A DNA stretch of 64,000 nt from Deinococcus malanensis (GTDB lineage Bacteria > Deinococcota > Deinococci > Deinococcales > Deinococcaceae). The stretch spans positions 408,943 to 472,942 of the forward strand of contig NZ_BMPP01000001.1 of assembly GCF_014647655.1 (NCBI RefSeq), read 5' to 3'. Positions within the stretch are counted from its first letter, which is position 1, and each line of letters begins with the position of its first letter. A program made the translations under genes and the position numbers. Shown here piece after piece: positions 1 to 9,113 of this stretch. The notes beneath the pieces were generated by a model. The model made no database searches. It was given only the letters and a program-made list of their open reading frames with translations, and was not told the DNA's origin.

Positions 1-872
<872 letters not shown>

Positions 873-873
<1 letters not shown>

Positions 874-1022
874 TGCTCATGGGTCGAGCCCGGCCGTCTG
901 GCCTGCTGGCTATACCCACCCTGCAACTGTCGCTGCGCTCGTACTGGGACGGCCCCCGCGCCCTCCCGCACGGCGTGTATCTCATCTCCTCAAGGAGAAT
1001 AAAAATGACGGTGACCGCGTGA
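873..1022 (+). CDS. Possible small ORF bridging trpE and trpG (49 aa)
   Basis: An ATG overlapping the trpE stop (TGATG) opens a 49-codon frame that fills the trpE-trpG gap exactly. Its TGA at 1020-1022 overlaps the GTG start of trpG (GTGA). The peptide begins [10 protein letters not shown] and ends KMTVTA. It has a mildly hydrophobic middle but no recognised domain. A good Shine-Dalgarno (AGGAG, 993-997) lies inside it, seven bases before an internal in-frame ATG at 1005. Ribosomes could therefore also translate only the last five codons and reinitiate at trpG. I cannot name a function. It may be a coupling device rather than a stable protein, and the open frame could be chance in GC-rich DNA. 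Confidence 0.35.
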
Positions 1023-1642
1023 CTCCCCTGCGAATCCTCCTGATCGACAACTACGACTCGTTTACCTACAACCTCGTGCAGTATCTGGGCGAGCTTGGAG
1101 CCGAGCTGACCGTCTGGCGCAACGACGCCTTTACCCTGGACGACGTGCGGGCGCTCAGTCCCGACGGCATTGTCGTGTCTCCTGGCCCCTGCACGCCAGC
1201 CGAGGCTGGGCAGAGTGTAAACGTGATCCGTGCCTTTGGCCCCAGCGTGCCCATGCTGGGGGTCTGCCTGGGACACCAGAGCATCGGTGAGGCCTACGGC
1301 GCCCGGGTGGACCGGGCCGTACTGCCGGTCCACGGCAAGACCAGCCCGGTCAGGCACGACGGCCAGGGCCTGTTTGCGGGACTGGATCAGCAGGTGAGGG
1401 TCACCCGCTACCACTCTCTGGTGGTCCGGGACCTTCCCGACGTCCTGCAGGCCACCGCCTGGGCGACCGACCCGGACGAAGAGGTCGTGATGGCGCTGCG
1501 TCACTGCGAGTACCCGGTATACGGCCTGCAGTTCCACCCCGAGAGCATCGAGACCCAGGCCGGCATGGACATGCTGCGCAACTTCCTGACCCTGGTACGC
1601 GAACATCAATCCGTGCCCCCACCCACGGAGCAACAGGCATGA
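1019..1642 (+). CDS. trpG: Anthranilate synthase glutamine amidotransferase (TrpG)
   Basis: This is a class I glutamine amidotransferase of 207 residues, normal for TrpG. It hydrolyses glutamine and passes ammonia to TrpE. It opens with [16 protein letters not shown], has an SPGPCTP oxyanion segment, the nucleophile Cys83 in GVCLGHQ, and a C-terminal FHPESI motif carrying the catalytic His-Glu. I chose GTG at 1019 because the frame has no other suitable start close to the conserved N-terminus. This GTG overlaps the stop of the small upstream ORF, and the only Shine-Dalgarno nearby is 21 bases away, so initiation probably depends on translational coupling. Its TGA overlaps the trpD ATG. It might also serve PabB, as in some bacteria. 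Confidence 0.95.
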   Translation: MTPLRILLIDNYDSFTYNLVQYLGELGAELTVWRNDAFTLDDVRALSPDGIVVSPGPCTPAEAGQSVNVIRAFGPSVPMLGVCLGHQSIGEAYGARVDRAVLPVHGKTSPVRHDGQGLFAGLDQQVRVTRYHSLVVRDLPDVLQATAWATDPDEEVVMALRHCEYPVYGLQFHPESIETQAGMDMLRNFLTLVREHQSVPPPTEQQA

Positions 1643-2643
1643 TCCACGCCCGACTGATGAACGGGGAAGTGCTTTCTCAGACAGAGGCCGCTGCTTTCAT
1701 GCGCGAGGTCATGGAAGGCAACATGAGCCCGGCACGGCTTGCAGCGGCTCTCTCCGCTTTGAGGGTGCGGGGCGAGACCCCTGAGGAAATCGCCGGCTTC
1801 GCGCAGGCCATGCGCGAGAGTGCCGTGCGGGTACAGGTGCACCCACGCGACGTGCTGCTTGATGTAGTGGGCACTGGGGGAGACGGCGCGCACACCTTCA
1901 ACATCAGCACGACCACTGTGTTTGTGCTGGCCGGGGCAGGCGTGCCCATCGCCAAGCACGGCAACCGCGCTGCAAGCAGCCGCTCAGGCAGCGCGGATGT
2001 CCTGGAAATGCTGGGCGTGAACCTGGACGCCGCCCCGGACGTTGTGGCGGGCGCCGTGAACGAGCTGGGTATAGGCTTCATGTTTGCGCGCAACTACCAT
2101 CCGGCTCTGCGGCATGCCGCGCCGGTCCGCGCCGATCTGGCGGCCCGCACGGTCTTCAACATTCTGGGGCCGCTGGCCAATCCTGCCGGAGCCACTCACC
2201 TGCTGGTCGGCGTGTACAGCCCGCACCTGACGCGGGTGCTGGCAGAGGTGCTGCGCCTGCTGGGCACAAGGGGTGCCACGGTGGTGCACGGCGATGGGCT
2301 CGATGAATTCACCGTCTGCGGTCCGAACACCGTAACGGGACTGCGGGACGGCGAACTGGTCGACCGGATCATTCATCCCGAGGAGGCCGGGCTGTCCCAC
2401 CATTCCAAAGAAGCCATCGTGGGCGGTACACCGGCCGAGAACGCCGAGATCACCCGGGCACTCCTGACCGGCGGAGGCACCCCGGCACAGCGCGATATCG
2501 TGGCGCTGAATGCAGGAGCAGCGCTGCGTACGGTGGGGCGGGTGGCCAACATCCGCGAGGGTGTGGAAGTCGCCCGCGAGGTCATGAACGGCGGACAGGG
2601 CTGGGACGTGCTGCAGCGCTACGCGACCTACACCCGCCGCTGA
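1639..2643 (+). CDS. trpD: Anthranilate phosphoribosyltransferase (TrpD)
   Basis: TrpD transfers the phosphoribosyl group of PRPP to anthranilate, the second committed step to tryptophan. The protein has 334 residues, the usual length, and the complete fold: a small N-terminal helical domain (residues 1-70), the glycine-rich GTGGD loop at 78-82, the KHGNRA segment that binds PRPP and anthranilate, and SGSADVLE. The ATG overlaps the trpG stop (ATGA), consistent with coupled expression. No further trp gene follows, because the next gene is convergent. trpC, trpB, trpA and trpF must lie elsewhere. Confidence 0.96.
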   Translation: MIHARLMNGEVLSQTEAAAFMREVMEGNMSPARLAAALSALRVRGETPEEIAGFAQAMRESAVRVQVHPRDVLLDVVGTGGDGAHTFNISTTTVFVLAGAGVPIAKHGNRAASSRSGSADVLEMLGVNLDAAPDVVAGAVNELGIGFMFARNYHPALRHAAPVRADLAARTVFNILGPLANPAGATHLLVGVYSPHLTRVLAEVLRLLGTRGATVVHGDGLDEFTVCGPNTVTGLRDGELVDRIIHPEEAGLSHHSKEAIVGGTPAENAEITRALLTGGGTPAQRDIVALNAGAALRTVGRVANIREGVEVAREVMNGGQGWDVLQRYATYTRR

Positions 2644-2674
2644 GCAGGAGCACCCACAAGGACCAGATACCGAA

Positions 2675-2701
2675 GCCGCCTTCCCAGACTGGGAATGCGG
2701 C
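2675..2701. terminator. Hairpin between convergent trpD and Lrp-family gene
   Basis: GCCGC-c-TTCCCA, a three-base loop, then TGGGAA-t-GCGGC: a near-perfect stem in the 73-base gap between two converging genes. There is no U-tract on either strand, so it is only a candidate terminator or 3'-end protector. Confidence 0.45.
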
Positions 2702-2716
2702 CCTCTGCTCTGCGGT

Positions 2717-3178
2717 TCAGCGTGGGGGCAACAGCAGCTTGCCTTCCAGTGGTGTGCTGAGCACGATGCTGGTATCGCAGGTGAAACCCATCTGAATCAG
2801 TTCGCCCAGCAGCCCCTCGAGCTCGCCGACGTCCGGTACGGCCACTTTCAGGATGCAGCTGTTGTCGCCTGTCACGCTGTGACATTCCAGCACGCTGTCG
2901 TGGCGGGTGGCCCAGCGCACCAGTGTGGGATCATTGCGTCCCGAATCCTGCACGCCGATAAACGCAGTAATGGTGCGTCCCAGCGGCTTGGTGGCCACCC
3001 GTACCCCATACCCCAGAATGACCCCGGCATCTTCCAGGCGCCGCACCCGTTCGGTCACCGCCGGAGCACTCAGGCCGACGCGGCGGCCCAGTTCGCGCAT
3101 GCTCAGCCGTGAATCGCGCTGCAGCTCTTCGAGAATGCGGTGGTCCAGGGAATCCAGGTGGGTGCTGTGTTGCTTCAT
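2717..3178 (-). CDS. Lrp/AsnC family transcriptional regulator
   Basis: A 153-residue protein of typical Lrp/AsnC size. Residues 8-60 form the N-terminal helix-turn-helix (LDSLDHRILEELQ, then LGRRVGLSAPAVTERVRRLE and AGVILGY). The rest is the RAM/ACT-like ligand-binding domain, with the GDNSCILKV strand followed by a helix. I chose ATG 3178 because GAGG lies eight bases upstream and the domain starts right there. The frame stays open upstream but codes for nothing recognisable. The gene diverges from lysine 2,3-aminomutase, and the shared 277-base region holds paired palindromic CAATTG sites. It is therefore likely to control kamA and itself in response to an amino acid, perhaps lysine. That target is inferred. 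Confidence 0.92.
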   Translation of the reverse strand: MKQHSTHLDSLDHRILEELQRDSRLSMRELGRRVGLSAPAVTERVRRLEDAGVILGYGVRVATKPLGRTITAFIGVQDSGRNDPTLVRWATRHDSVLECHSVTGDNSCILKVAVPDVGELEGLLGELIQMGFTCDTSIVLSTPLEGKLLLPPR

Positions 3179-3296
3179 ATGACCTCGAATGGGGGCGGCG
3201 CGGTCCAGCGTCTGGACCCCGCGAAAACGAAGAAATGGTGTGTTACAGGCGCAGACCACCCGGTGGCCTCAAGCGGCTCTGATAAACCCATCTTAA

Positions 3297-3333
3297 CAAT
3301 TGAAAGGCGGAAAGTGGCAATTGAGAACTTTCC
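3297..3333. promoter_or_regulatory. Paired CAATTG sites, candidate Lrp-family operator
   Basis: CAATTG occurs at 3297-3302 and 3318-3323, exactly 21 bp apart (two helical turns). The second copy is the centre of a 25-bp inverted repeat, GGAAAGT (3309-3315) with ACTTTCC (3327-3333). The first has weaker CTT/AAG flanks. The sites lie between the divergent Lrp-family gene and kamA. Lrp-type octamers bind regularly phased palindromes, so operator function is a reasonable inference. Confidence 0.45.
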
Positions 3334-3347
3334 GGGCACCCGGACCC

Positions 3348-3363
3348 CACCTCCTGGGAGGTG
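3348..3363. repeat. 16-bp palindrome upstream of kamA
   Basis: CACCTCC, two bases, GGAGGTG is a short perfect inverted repeat 92 bases before the kamA start, in the same regulatory region as the CAATTG pair. It could be a second operator half or an RNA hairpin in the kamA leader. Its function is unknown. Confidence 0.3.
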
Positions 3364-3455
3364 ACGCACATTCCAATCGGGAAGGGTGGCGGCGGACAAT
3401 AGGGGAGTCAACCACGTCCCACCGAGTCCTGATTTCTGTGCCCCTGGAGGCCCCC

Positions 3456-4937
3456 ATGTCCGACCGTCACGCCCTGCATCCGCAGGCCACTACCCGCAGC
3501 CAGCAGATGCTGCCCCGCAACTACCGGGCCCCAAAATGGGCCGACGTGCCCGACGAACAGTGGTACGACTGGAAATGGCAGCTCAAGAACCGCATCAACT
3601 CCGTGGCTGAGCTTGAAGAAGTGATCCGGCTCACGGACAGCGAGCGTCAGGGTGCGAGTGCCGAGGGCATTTTCCGCCTGGACATCACGCCCTACTTCGC
3701 CAGCCTGATGGACCCCGAAGACCCCACGTGCCCGGTGCGCCGTCAGGTGATTCCCACCCACCACGAGCTCACGCCCTTTACCTCCATGATGGAGGACTCA
3801 CTGGCCGAGGACAAACACAGTCCCGTGCCCGGTCTGGTGCACCGCTACCCCGACCGCGTGCTGATGCTGGTGACCACCCAGTGCGCGAGCTACTGCCGCT
3901 ACTGCACGCGCAGCCGCATCGTGGGTGATCCCAGTGAAACGTTTAACCCTGCCGAGTACGAGGCGCAGCTCAACTACCTGCGCAACACCCCGCAGGTGCG
4001 TGACGTGCTGCTCTCCGGCGGCGATCCCCTGACGCTGGCGCCCAAGGTGCTGGGCCGCCTGCTGGCCGAGCTGCGCAAGATCGAGCACATCGAGATCGTG
4101 CGCATCGGCACACGCGTTCCGGTGTTCATGCCCATGCGCGTGACCCAGGAGCTGTGCGACGTGCTTTCGGAGAACCACCCGGTGTGGATGAACATTCACG
4201 TCAACCACCCCCGCGAGATCACTCCGGAAGTGGCTGAAGCCTGCGACCGCCTGACCCGCGCCGGCGTGCCGCTGGGCAACCAGAGCGTGCTGCTGCGCGG
4301 CATCAATGACCACCCGGTAATCATGCAGAAGCTGGTACGCGAGCTGGTAAAGATCCGCGTGCGCCCTTACTACATCTACCAGTGCGACCTCGTGCACGGT
4401 GCTGGCCACCTCCGGACAACCGTCAGCAAGGGTCTGGAAATCATGGAAAGCCTGCGCGGCCACACCAGCGGCTACAGCGTGCCCACTTACGTGGTGGACG
4501 CGCCCGGCGGCGGCGGCAAGATTCCCGTAGCACCCAATTATGTGCTTTCGCACAGCCCCGAAAAGCTCATCCTGCGCAACTTCGAAGGCTACATCGCCGC
4601 CTACTCCGAGCCCACAGACTACACCGGCCCCGACATGGCGATCCCCGAAGACTGGCAGCGCAAGGAGCCCGGCCAGAGCGGCATTTTCGGCCTGATGGAA
4701 GGTGAGCGTATCTCCATTGAACCCAAAGAGTTCAGCGAGAGCCGCAACCGCCCCGGCACGACCAAGCACCGCCTGAACAGCCGCGAGGACAAGTGGGAAG
4801 CTCACGGAATTGGCGGAGGCGAGATCAACACTGGTCCGCTGGTCCACGACACAGCTGTGACCGACACCGCGCCCGACGGCATGGTGCAGGCCCCTCAGCC
4901 CATCGAGACCGAGCCTCACCCGGTGAGCGGCGACTGA
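3456..4937 (+). CDS. kamA: Lysine 2,3-aminomutase (KamA), radical SAM
   Basis: This radical SAM/PLP enzyme interconverts L-alpha-lysine and L-beta-lysine. It has 493 residues. The cluster ligands are Cys143, Cys147 and Cys150 (CASYCRYC), with the LLSGGDPL segment after them and the PLP lysine at Lys355 in PGGGGKIP. The C-terminus extends somewhat beyond clostridial KamA. ATG 3456 is chosen for the GGAGG six bases upstream. The frame extends 52 codons further up, but that stretch covers the operator region. The class III aminotransferase follows 66 bases downstream, and the two probably act together on lysine or beta-lysine. Expression is probably controlled by the divergent Lrp-type regulator. 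EF-P beta-lysylation (EpmB) is an alternative, but this enzyme is longer than EpmB and no epmA is nearby. Confidence 0.93.
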   Translation: MSDRHALHPQATTRSQQMLPRNYRAPKWADVPDEQWYDWKWQLKNRINSVAELEEVIRLTDSERQGASAEGIFRLDITPYFASLMDPEDPTCPVRRQVIPTHHELTPFTSMMEDSLAEDKHSPVPGLVHRYPDRVLMLVTTQCASYCRYCTRSRIVGDPSETFNPAEYEAQLNYLRNTPQVRDVLLSGGDPLTLAPKVLGRLLAELRKIEHIEIVRIGTRVPVFMPMRVTQELCDVLSENHPVWMNIHVNHPREITPEVAEACDRLTRAGVPLGNQSVLLRGINDHPVIMQKLVRELVKIRVRPYYIYQCDLVHGAGHLRTTVSKGLEIMESLRGHTSGYSVPTYVVDAPGGGGKIPVAPNYVLSHSPEKLILRNFEGYIAAYSEPTDYTGPDMAIPEDWQRKEPGQSGIFGLMEGERISIEPKEFSESRNRPGTTKHRLNSREDKWEAHGIGGGEINTGPLVHDTAVTDTAPDGMVQAPQPIETEPHPVSGD

Positions 4938-5003
4938 TCTTCATTTCCAGAGCGCGGCAGGTCTGCGCTCTGCTTCCATGCCCCCAGTTCCTCAGGAGTC
5001 ACC

Positions 5004-6377
5004 ATGACCATTGCCACCAAACCCCGCCAGCCTGAACTCAAGACCGCCCTGCCCGGCCCCAGCACGAAGGCCATCATCGAGCGAGACGCGCAGCACCTCT
5101 CTACTTCCTACATGCGCCCCTACCCGTTTGTGCCGGACCACGGTGAGGGCGTGTGGCTGACCGATGTGGACGGCAACACCATGCTGGATTTCTTCGCTGG
5201 TATCGCGGTCAGCACCACCGGGCACGCGCATCCGCACGTCGTCAAGGGGGTGCAGGACCAGATCACCAAGTTCACGCACGTCTGTCTGACCGATTACCCC
5301 CAGGAAATCACCACCAGCCTCGCGGAGCGGCTGGTCAGGCATGTCGAGCGCCCCGGCGAGAAGTGGCGTGTGTTCTTCGGCAACTCCGGCGCAGAGGCCG
5401 TCGAGGCGGCCGTCAAGCTGGCCCGCAACCATACCGGCCGGACCCACATCATTTCCACCATGGGCAGCTTCCATGGCCGGACCTACGGCGCCATCACATT
5501 GACGGGCAGCAAGACCAAGTACAAGCGCGGCTTTGGCCCGCTGCTGCCGGCAGTCAGTCACGTGCCCTACCCCAATCCGTTCCGTCCGCCGCTGGGTTCC
5601 ACGCCCGAAACCTGTGGACAGGCTGTCATCGACCACATCGAGAGCCTGTTTGTGGGCGTGATTCCAGCCGATGAGGTCGCTGCGATCATCATTGAGCCGA
5701 TGCAGGGTGAGGGCGGCTACATCATTCCGCCGGCCGACTTCCTGCCCAAGCTGCGCGCCCTGTGCGACAGGCACGGCATCATGCTGATTTTCGACGAGGT
5801 GCAGGCCGGCATGGGCCGCAGCGGGAAGATGTTCTCTTTCCAGCACTTTTTCGAGCACGGCGACGTACAGCCCGACATGATCACGGTGGCCAAGGGGATC
5901 GCGTCCGGCATGCCGATCAGCGCGCTGCTGGCCAAGGAAAGCGTCATGACCTGGCCGGTGGGGTCGCACGGCAGCACCTACGGCGGAAACCCGGTGGCGG
6001 CCGCCGCCGCGCACGCCACGCTGGACCTACTCGAAGGCGTGGTGAAGCACCCTGACTGCGGGGACAACCTGATGGACAACGCTTCCCAGGTGGGCGACTA
6101 CATCATGGCCGAGCTGAAAAAGATGCAGACTCAGTTTCCGTTCCTGGGCGACATTCGCGGGAAGGGCCTGTTTATCGGGCTGGAATTCGTCAAGCCTGAC
6201 GGCAGCCCCGACGGCGCGCTGCGCGACCGCGCGAGCATGGCCATGTTCGAGAAGGGCCTGCTGAATCTGGACTGCGGCGAGGCGGTTATCCGGATCAGCC
6301 CCCCTCTGATCCTGACCCGTGAGGAAGCCGAGACGGGTCTGGAGATCATGCGTCAGGCACTGAGTGAACTGAAGTAA
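5004..6377 (+). CDS. Class III PLP aminotransferase (4-aminobutyrate/acetylornithine type)
   Basis: 457 residues of fold-type I PLP enzyme. Visible marks are FFAGIAVSTTGHAHP near residue 55, the GNSGAEAVEAA cofactor loop, the DEVQAGMGRSG segment with the PLP-binding Asp, and the Schiff-base lysine at Lys297 in TVAKGIASG. The family transfers omega- or alpha-amino groups (4-aminobutyrate, acetylornithine, ornithine, lysine), and some archaeal members are racemases, so the substrate cannot be read from sequence. ATG 5004 has AGGAG in front. Position immediately after kamA suggests transamination of lysine or a beta-lysine product. A strong hairpin follows the stop. Confidence 0.85.
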   Translation: MTIATKPRQPELKTALPGPSTKAIIERDAQHLSTSYMRPYPFVPDHGEGVWLTDVDGNTMLDFFAGIAVSTTGHAHPHVVKGVQDQITKFTHVCLTDYPQEITTSLAERLVRHVERPGEKWRVFFGNSGAEAVEAAVKLARNHTGRTHIISTMGSFHGRTYGAITLTGSKTKYKRGFGPLLPAVSHVPYPNPFRPPLGSTPETCGQAVIDHIESLFVGVIPADEVAAIIIEPMQGEGGYIIPPADFLPKLRALCDRHGIMLIFDEVQAGMGRSGKMFSFQHFFEHGDVQPDMITVAKGIASGMPISALLAKESVMTWPVGSHGSTYGGNPVAAAAAHATLDLLEGVVKHPDCGDNLMDNASQVGDYIMAELKKMQTQFPFLGDIRGKGLFIGLEFVKPDGSPDGALRDRASMAMFEKGLLNLDCGEAVIRISPPLILTREEAETGLEIMRQALSELK

Positions 6378-6415
6378 CAGCTCAGCCCCGCGCTGCACGC
6401 GTGAGCGTAACGACC

Positions 6416-6458
6416 AGCGAGACTGATGCCCTCATGACATGAGGATGTCAGTCTCGCT
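6416..6458 (+). terminator. Long perfect-arm hairpin after the aminotransferase gene
   Basis: An 11-bp perfect outer stem, AGCGAGACTGA with TCAGTCTCGCT, continues through two G-T pairs and one mismatch into CCTCAT with ATGAGG and closes on a three-base loop. No U-run follows. It probably marks the 3' end of the kamA operon, by termination or by protecting the transcript. Confidence 0.55.
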
Positions 6459-6504
6459 AAGCTAATGTTCGCTTCACAGAATTCACCCATGTACTGGAGT
6501 TCTC

Positions 6505-8271
6505 ATGAATAGAAATGTCCTGAAGGGCAGCTTTATGCTGCTTGGCCTCACCGCGCTGCTTTCTGCGTGCGGAACGACTGCGCCTGTCTCCACCTACACC
6601 TGTCCGGCGGATGCCACCGTGACTGCCATCGCTGCGGTTCAGGGGTCGGGGGAAGCCAGTCCGCTGGTTGGGCAGACGGTGACTGTTCGCGGCGTGGTAA
6701 CCCTGGACACTCAGCCGGGCCTGAGCGGTTTCTATCTGCAGGACGTCAGGCCTGACGCTGATAACAAGACCAGTGACGCAGTGTTCGTGTTCACCGGTAC
6801 TGCGTCCAAGGACGTCAAGGTTGGCGACGTGGTGCAGGTCACCGGCACCGTCAAGGAATTCAACGGCCTGACCGAGATCGACCCGGTAACGGCCGTCACC
6901 GCCTGCGGTAAGACCATGCTGCCGCTGGCCACCACCGTGACCTTCCCACTGACCTCCCCGACCGCCCTGGAAGCCGTCGAGGGCATGCTGGTGCGGGTGG
7001 CCACGCCCATGACTGTCACAGACACGTTTACCCTGGGACGCTTTGGCGAACTCGGGCTGTCCAGCGGTGGACGCCTGTTTGTCCCCACCAACGGCCAGGG
7101 CGGCAGCAGGGAGAGCAACCGGCTGCGCACGCTGCGCCTCGATGACCTGAGCAGCCGCCAGAACCCCGCCACCATCCCGTACCTCTCCGACGCCGATCCG
7201 CAGACGGCGACCCGGCGCGCGGGGGACACTGTCAGCAACCTCGAAGGTGTCATCCACTACGCCAACAGCGCCTACAAGCTGCAGCCCACCAAGACTCCCA
7301 TTTTCACGCCCACCAACCCCCGCACCGCCGCGCCCAAGGAAGTGGGCGGCACCCTGAAGGTGGCGGGTGCCAACGTGCTGAACTACTTCACCACGCTGGG
7401 CAGCGCCGGCCGTGGAGCCAGCAACCCCACCGAATTTGCGCGCCAGAAGGCCAAGATCGTGGCCGAGCTCCGCGCCCTGAATGCCGACGTCATCACCCTG
7501 ATGGAAGTCGAGAACAACGGAGAGACGGCGCTTGATAACCTCGTTGCGGCGCTGAATACTGCGGCTGGCAAGACCGAGTTTGCCAGCGTGAAGACCGGAA
7601 AAGTAGGTACCGACGCCATCCGCATGGCGATCATCTACCGCCCCGAGCGTGTCGAAACGGTGGGGAGTGCCCAGATCGACACCAACGCGGTGCACTCGCG
7701 TCCGCCCGTGGCTCAGACCTTCCGTGACCGCAGCGGCAAGGGCATTTTCACCGTGGTGGCCAACCACTTCAAGAGCAAGGGAAGCTGCCCCACCAGCGGC
7801 GACGTGGACAGAGGTCAGGGCTGCTGGAACCTGCAGCGCGTGGAGCAGGCCAAGGCCCTCCTGGATTTCGCTGGCCGGCTTAAGGCGATCGACCCGGATG
7901 TGCTGCTGATGGGTGACCTGAATGCCTACGGCGAAGAAGACCCGATCAAGACCATTGAAGCAGCTGGCTTCGAGAGCCTGAACAAGCGGATTCCCGCCGA
8001 AGACCGCTACAGCTACCAGTTCAATGGCGAGTTCGGATACCTCGACCATGCACTGTCCAGCTCAACGCTGAGCGCCCAGGTTACAGGCATTACCGAGTGG
8101 CACATCAACAGCGACGAGCCTGTGGTCCTGGACTACAACATCGAGTTCAAGAAACACCCCGAGTGCACCGCGACCAACTGCACCAGCCCGGATCTGTATG
8201 CTCCCACCCCCTACCGCAGCAGTGACCACGATCCGGTCCTGGTGGGCCTGAAGCTGACGGCCGACCAGTAG
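6505..8271 (+). CDS. Secreted endonuclease/exonuclease/phosphatase-family nuclease (NucH/ExeM type), lipoprotein
   Basis: 588 residues. The N-terminus is a lipoprotein signal ending LLSACG, so the protein is probably anchored outside the cytoplasmic membrane. A beta-rich OB-like domain follows (about residues 40-260), as in YhcR/ExeM nucleases. The C-terminal half is an EEP nuclease with metal and catalytic motifs in order: EVEN (334-337), NHFKSK (420-425), GDLNAYG (470-476) and SSDHDP (572-577). Such enzymes degrade extracellular DNA and RNA for phosphate or nucleoside supply, or remodel biofilm. ATG 6505 has GGAG about six bases upstream. A periplasmic or cell-surface location is inferred from the signal. 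Confidence 0.88.
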   Translation: MNRNVLKGSFMLLGLTALLSACGTTAPVSTYTCPADATVTAIAAVQGSGEASPLVGQTVTVRGVVTLDTQPGLSGFYLQDVRPDADNKTSDAVFVFTGTASKDVKVGDVVQVTGTVKEFNGLTEIDPVTAVTACGKTMLPLATTVTFPLTSPTALEAVEGMLVRVATPMTVTDTFTLGRFGELGLSSGGRLFVPTNGQGGSRESNRLRTLRLDDLSSRQNPATIPYLSDADPQTATRRAGDTVSNLEGVIHYANSAYKLQPTKTPIFTPTNPRTAAPKEVGGTLKVAGANVLNYFTTLGSAGRGASNPTEFARQKAKIVAELRALNADVITLMEVENNGETALDNLVAALNTAAGKTEFASVKTGKVGTDAIRMAIIYRPERVETVGSAQIDTNAVHSRPPVAQTFRDRSGKGIFTVVANHFKSKGSCPTSGDVDRGQGCWNLQRVEQAKALLDFAGRLKAIDPDVLLMGDLNAYGEEDPIKTIEAAGFESLNKRIPAEDRYSYQFNGEFGYLDHALSSSTLSAQVTGITEWHINSDEPVVLDYNIEFKKHPECTATNCTSPDLYAPTPYRSSDHDPVLVGLKLTADQ

Positions 8272-8567
8272 CCTGAACCTGAGGCGCACAGCCGGTAAAG
8301 TTGTATGTGCGGTCGACGCTGAGCCCGTGACTGGCGCGGCCGACACCGAGGTGCTGGATTTCGCAGGGTACGGCGCCAATGAGATTGAGGGCTGTGGGCA
8401 TTGCCCTGGTGGCTGCGACCACTAGCGCGGCCGGGGGCCATACGTTAGGGGGCCGGCTGTATCGACATCAACCAGAATGCCGCCGAATCCACGGTAGCCA
8501 CGCCGCCACCGCACAAGTCCTATCAACGTCTGCACCCCATGAGCTGCACAGATTGAGTTTTCAAAGG
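8272..8567. other. Intergenic region with no recognised gene
   Basis: About 300 bases between the nuclease gene and the terminator before the peroxiredoxin gene. Short open frames occur on both strands, but none has a ribosome site, a leaderless -10 box or a recognisable product. I see no tRNA, repeat or clear transposase remnant. Confidence 0.5.
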
Positions 8568-8598
8568 AGAGCCGGGCATTTGCCCGGCTCTACTTTTC
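8568..8598 (+). terminator. Intrinsic terminator between convergent genes
   Basis: AGAGCCGGGCA, a two-base loop, TGCCCGGCTCT, then a T-rich run on the plus strand. It ends plus-strand transcription running toward the convergent peroxiredoxin gene, and may also work less well on the minus strand. Confidence 0.85.
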
Positions 8599-8610
8599 TT
8601 TAGCTCCTGC

Positions 8611-9078
8611 TTAGCACGCGCCAGTGCGCCGCTCTAGTTCCTTCAGCACCTCGCCAGCGTGGGTGGCCGGATTGACGTCGCGCCAGTGGCACGCCAGCCG
8701 GCCCTGCGGGTCGATCAGGAACGTCTCGCGGGAAGCAATGCCCAGCAGGCCGCGCAGGCCGCCCACCACGCCATAGTCACGGGCCAGCCGTTTATTTCCA
8801 TCCGGGACCAGTGGAAACGACAGGTTGCAACGGTCCCGGAAACTGGCCTGCCGGGCCTCGGTGTCCGTGCTGACGCCAATCACCGTGGCTCCAAGCTGTT
8901 CAAGCTCAGGCAGTGCAGCCTCGAAGCGCTGTGCCTCCATGCTGCAGGCAGGCGTGCTGGCCTTTGGATAGAAGTACAGCACAACCCACTGTCCTCGCAG
9001 TGCGACCAGATTGACACGGCGGCCATCGTCACTCCGGGCATCAAAGGGCGGGGCCGGGTGGCCGACCTGAAGACTCAT
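8611..9078 (-). CDS. bcp: Thioredoxin-dependent peroxiredoxin, Bcp/PrxQ type
   Basis: A 155-residue thiol peroxidase that reduces hydrogen peroxide and organic hydroperoxides. The thioredoxin-like core begins at VGHPAPPFDA. The peroxidatic Cys45 sits in the PKASTPACS motif, where family members usually read PKDNTPGC. Position 50, the resolving cysteine in E. coli Bcp, is Gln, so a different resolving partner is needed. Another cysteine follows in RDRCNL. ATG 9078 is preceded by TAGAAT with seven bases between, so the mRNA should be leaderless. It diverges from tilS-tadA over a 35-base region. Confidence 0.9.
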   Translation of the reverse strand: MSLQVGHPAPPFDARSDDGRRVNLVALRGQWVVLYFYPKASTPACSMEAQRFEAALPELEQLGATVIGVSTDTEARQASFRDRCNLSFPLVPDGNKRLARDYGVVGGLRGLLGIASRETFLIDPQGRLACHWRDVNPATHAGEVLKELERRTGAC

Positions 9079-9085
9079 GGCCCGC

Positions 9086-9091
9086 ATTCTA
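9086..9091 (-). promoter_or_regulatory. -10 box of bcp (leaderless)
   Basis: TAGAAT on the minus strand, seven bases before ATG 9078. It predicts transcription starting at the start codon and supports that start choice. Confidence 0.6.
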
Positions 9092-9101
9092 CGGGCCCGG
9101 C

Positions 9102-9107
9102 TAGAAT
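9102..9107 (+). promoter_or_regulatory. -10 box of tilS-tadA (leaderless)
   Basis: TAGAAT six bases before GTG 9114. It is back to back with the bcp box, so the two promoters overlap. Confidence 0.6.
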
Positions 9108-9113
9108 GCGCCG

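Noticed and set aside
3798..4919. A 373-codon minus-strand frame opposite kamA
   Set aside because: Composition is dominated by His, Val, Ala and Gly, and kamA with its radical SAM cysteines is certain on the other strand.
8272..8567. Possible transposase remnant after the nuclease gene
   Set aside because: A few weakly suggestive residues on the minus strand, but no DDE motif, terminal repeats or target duplication.
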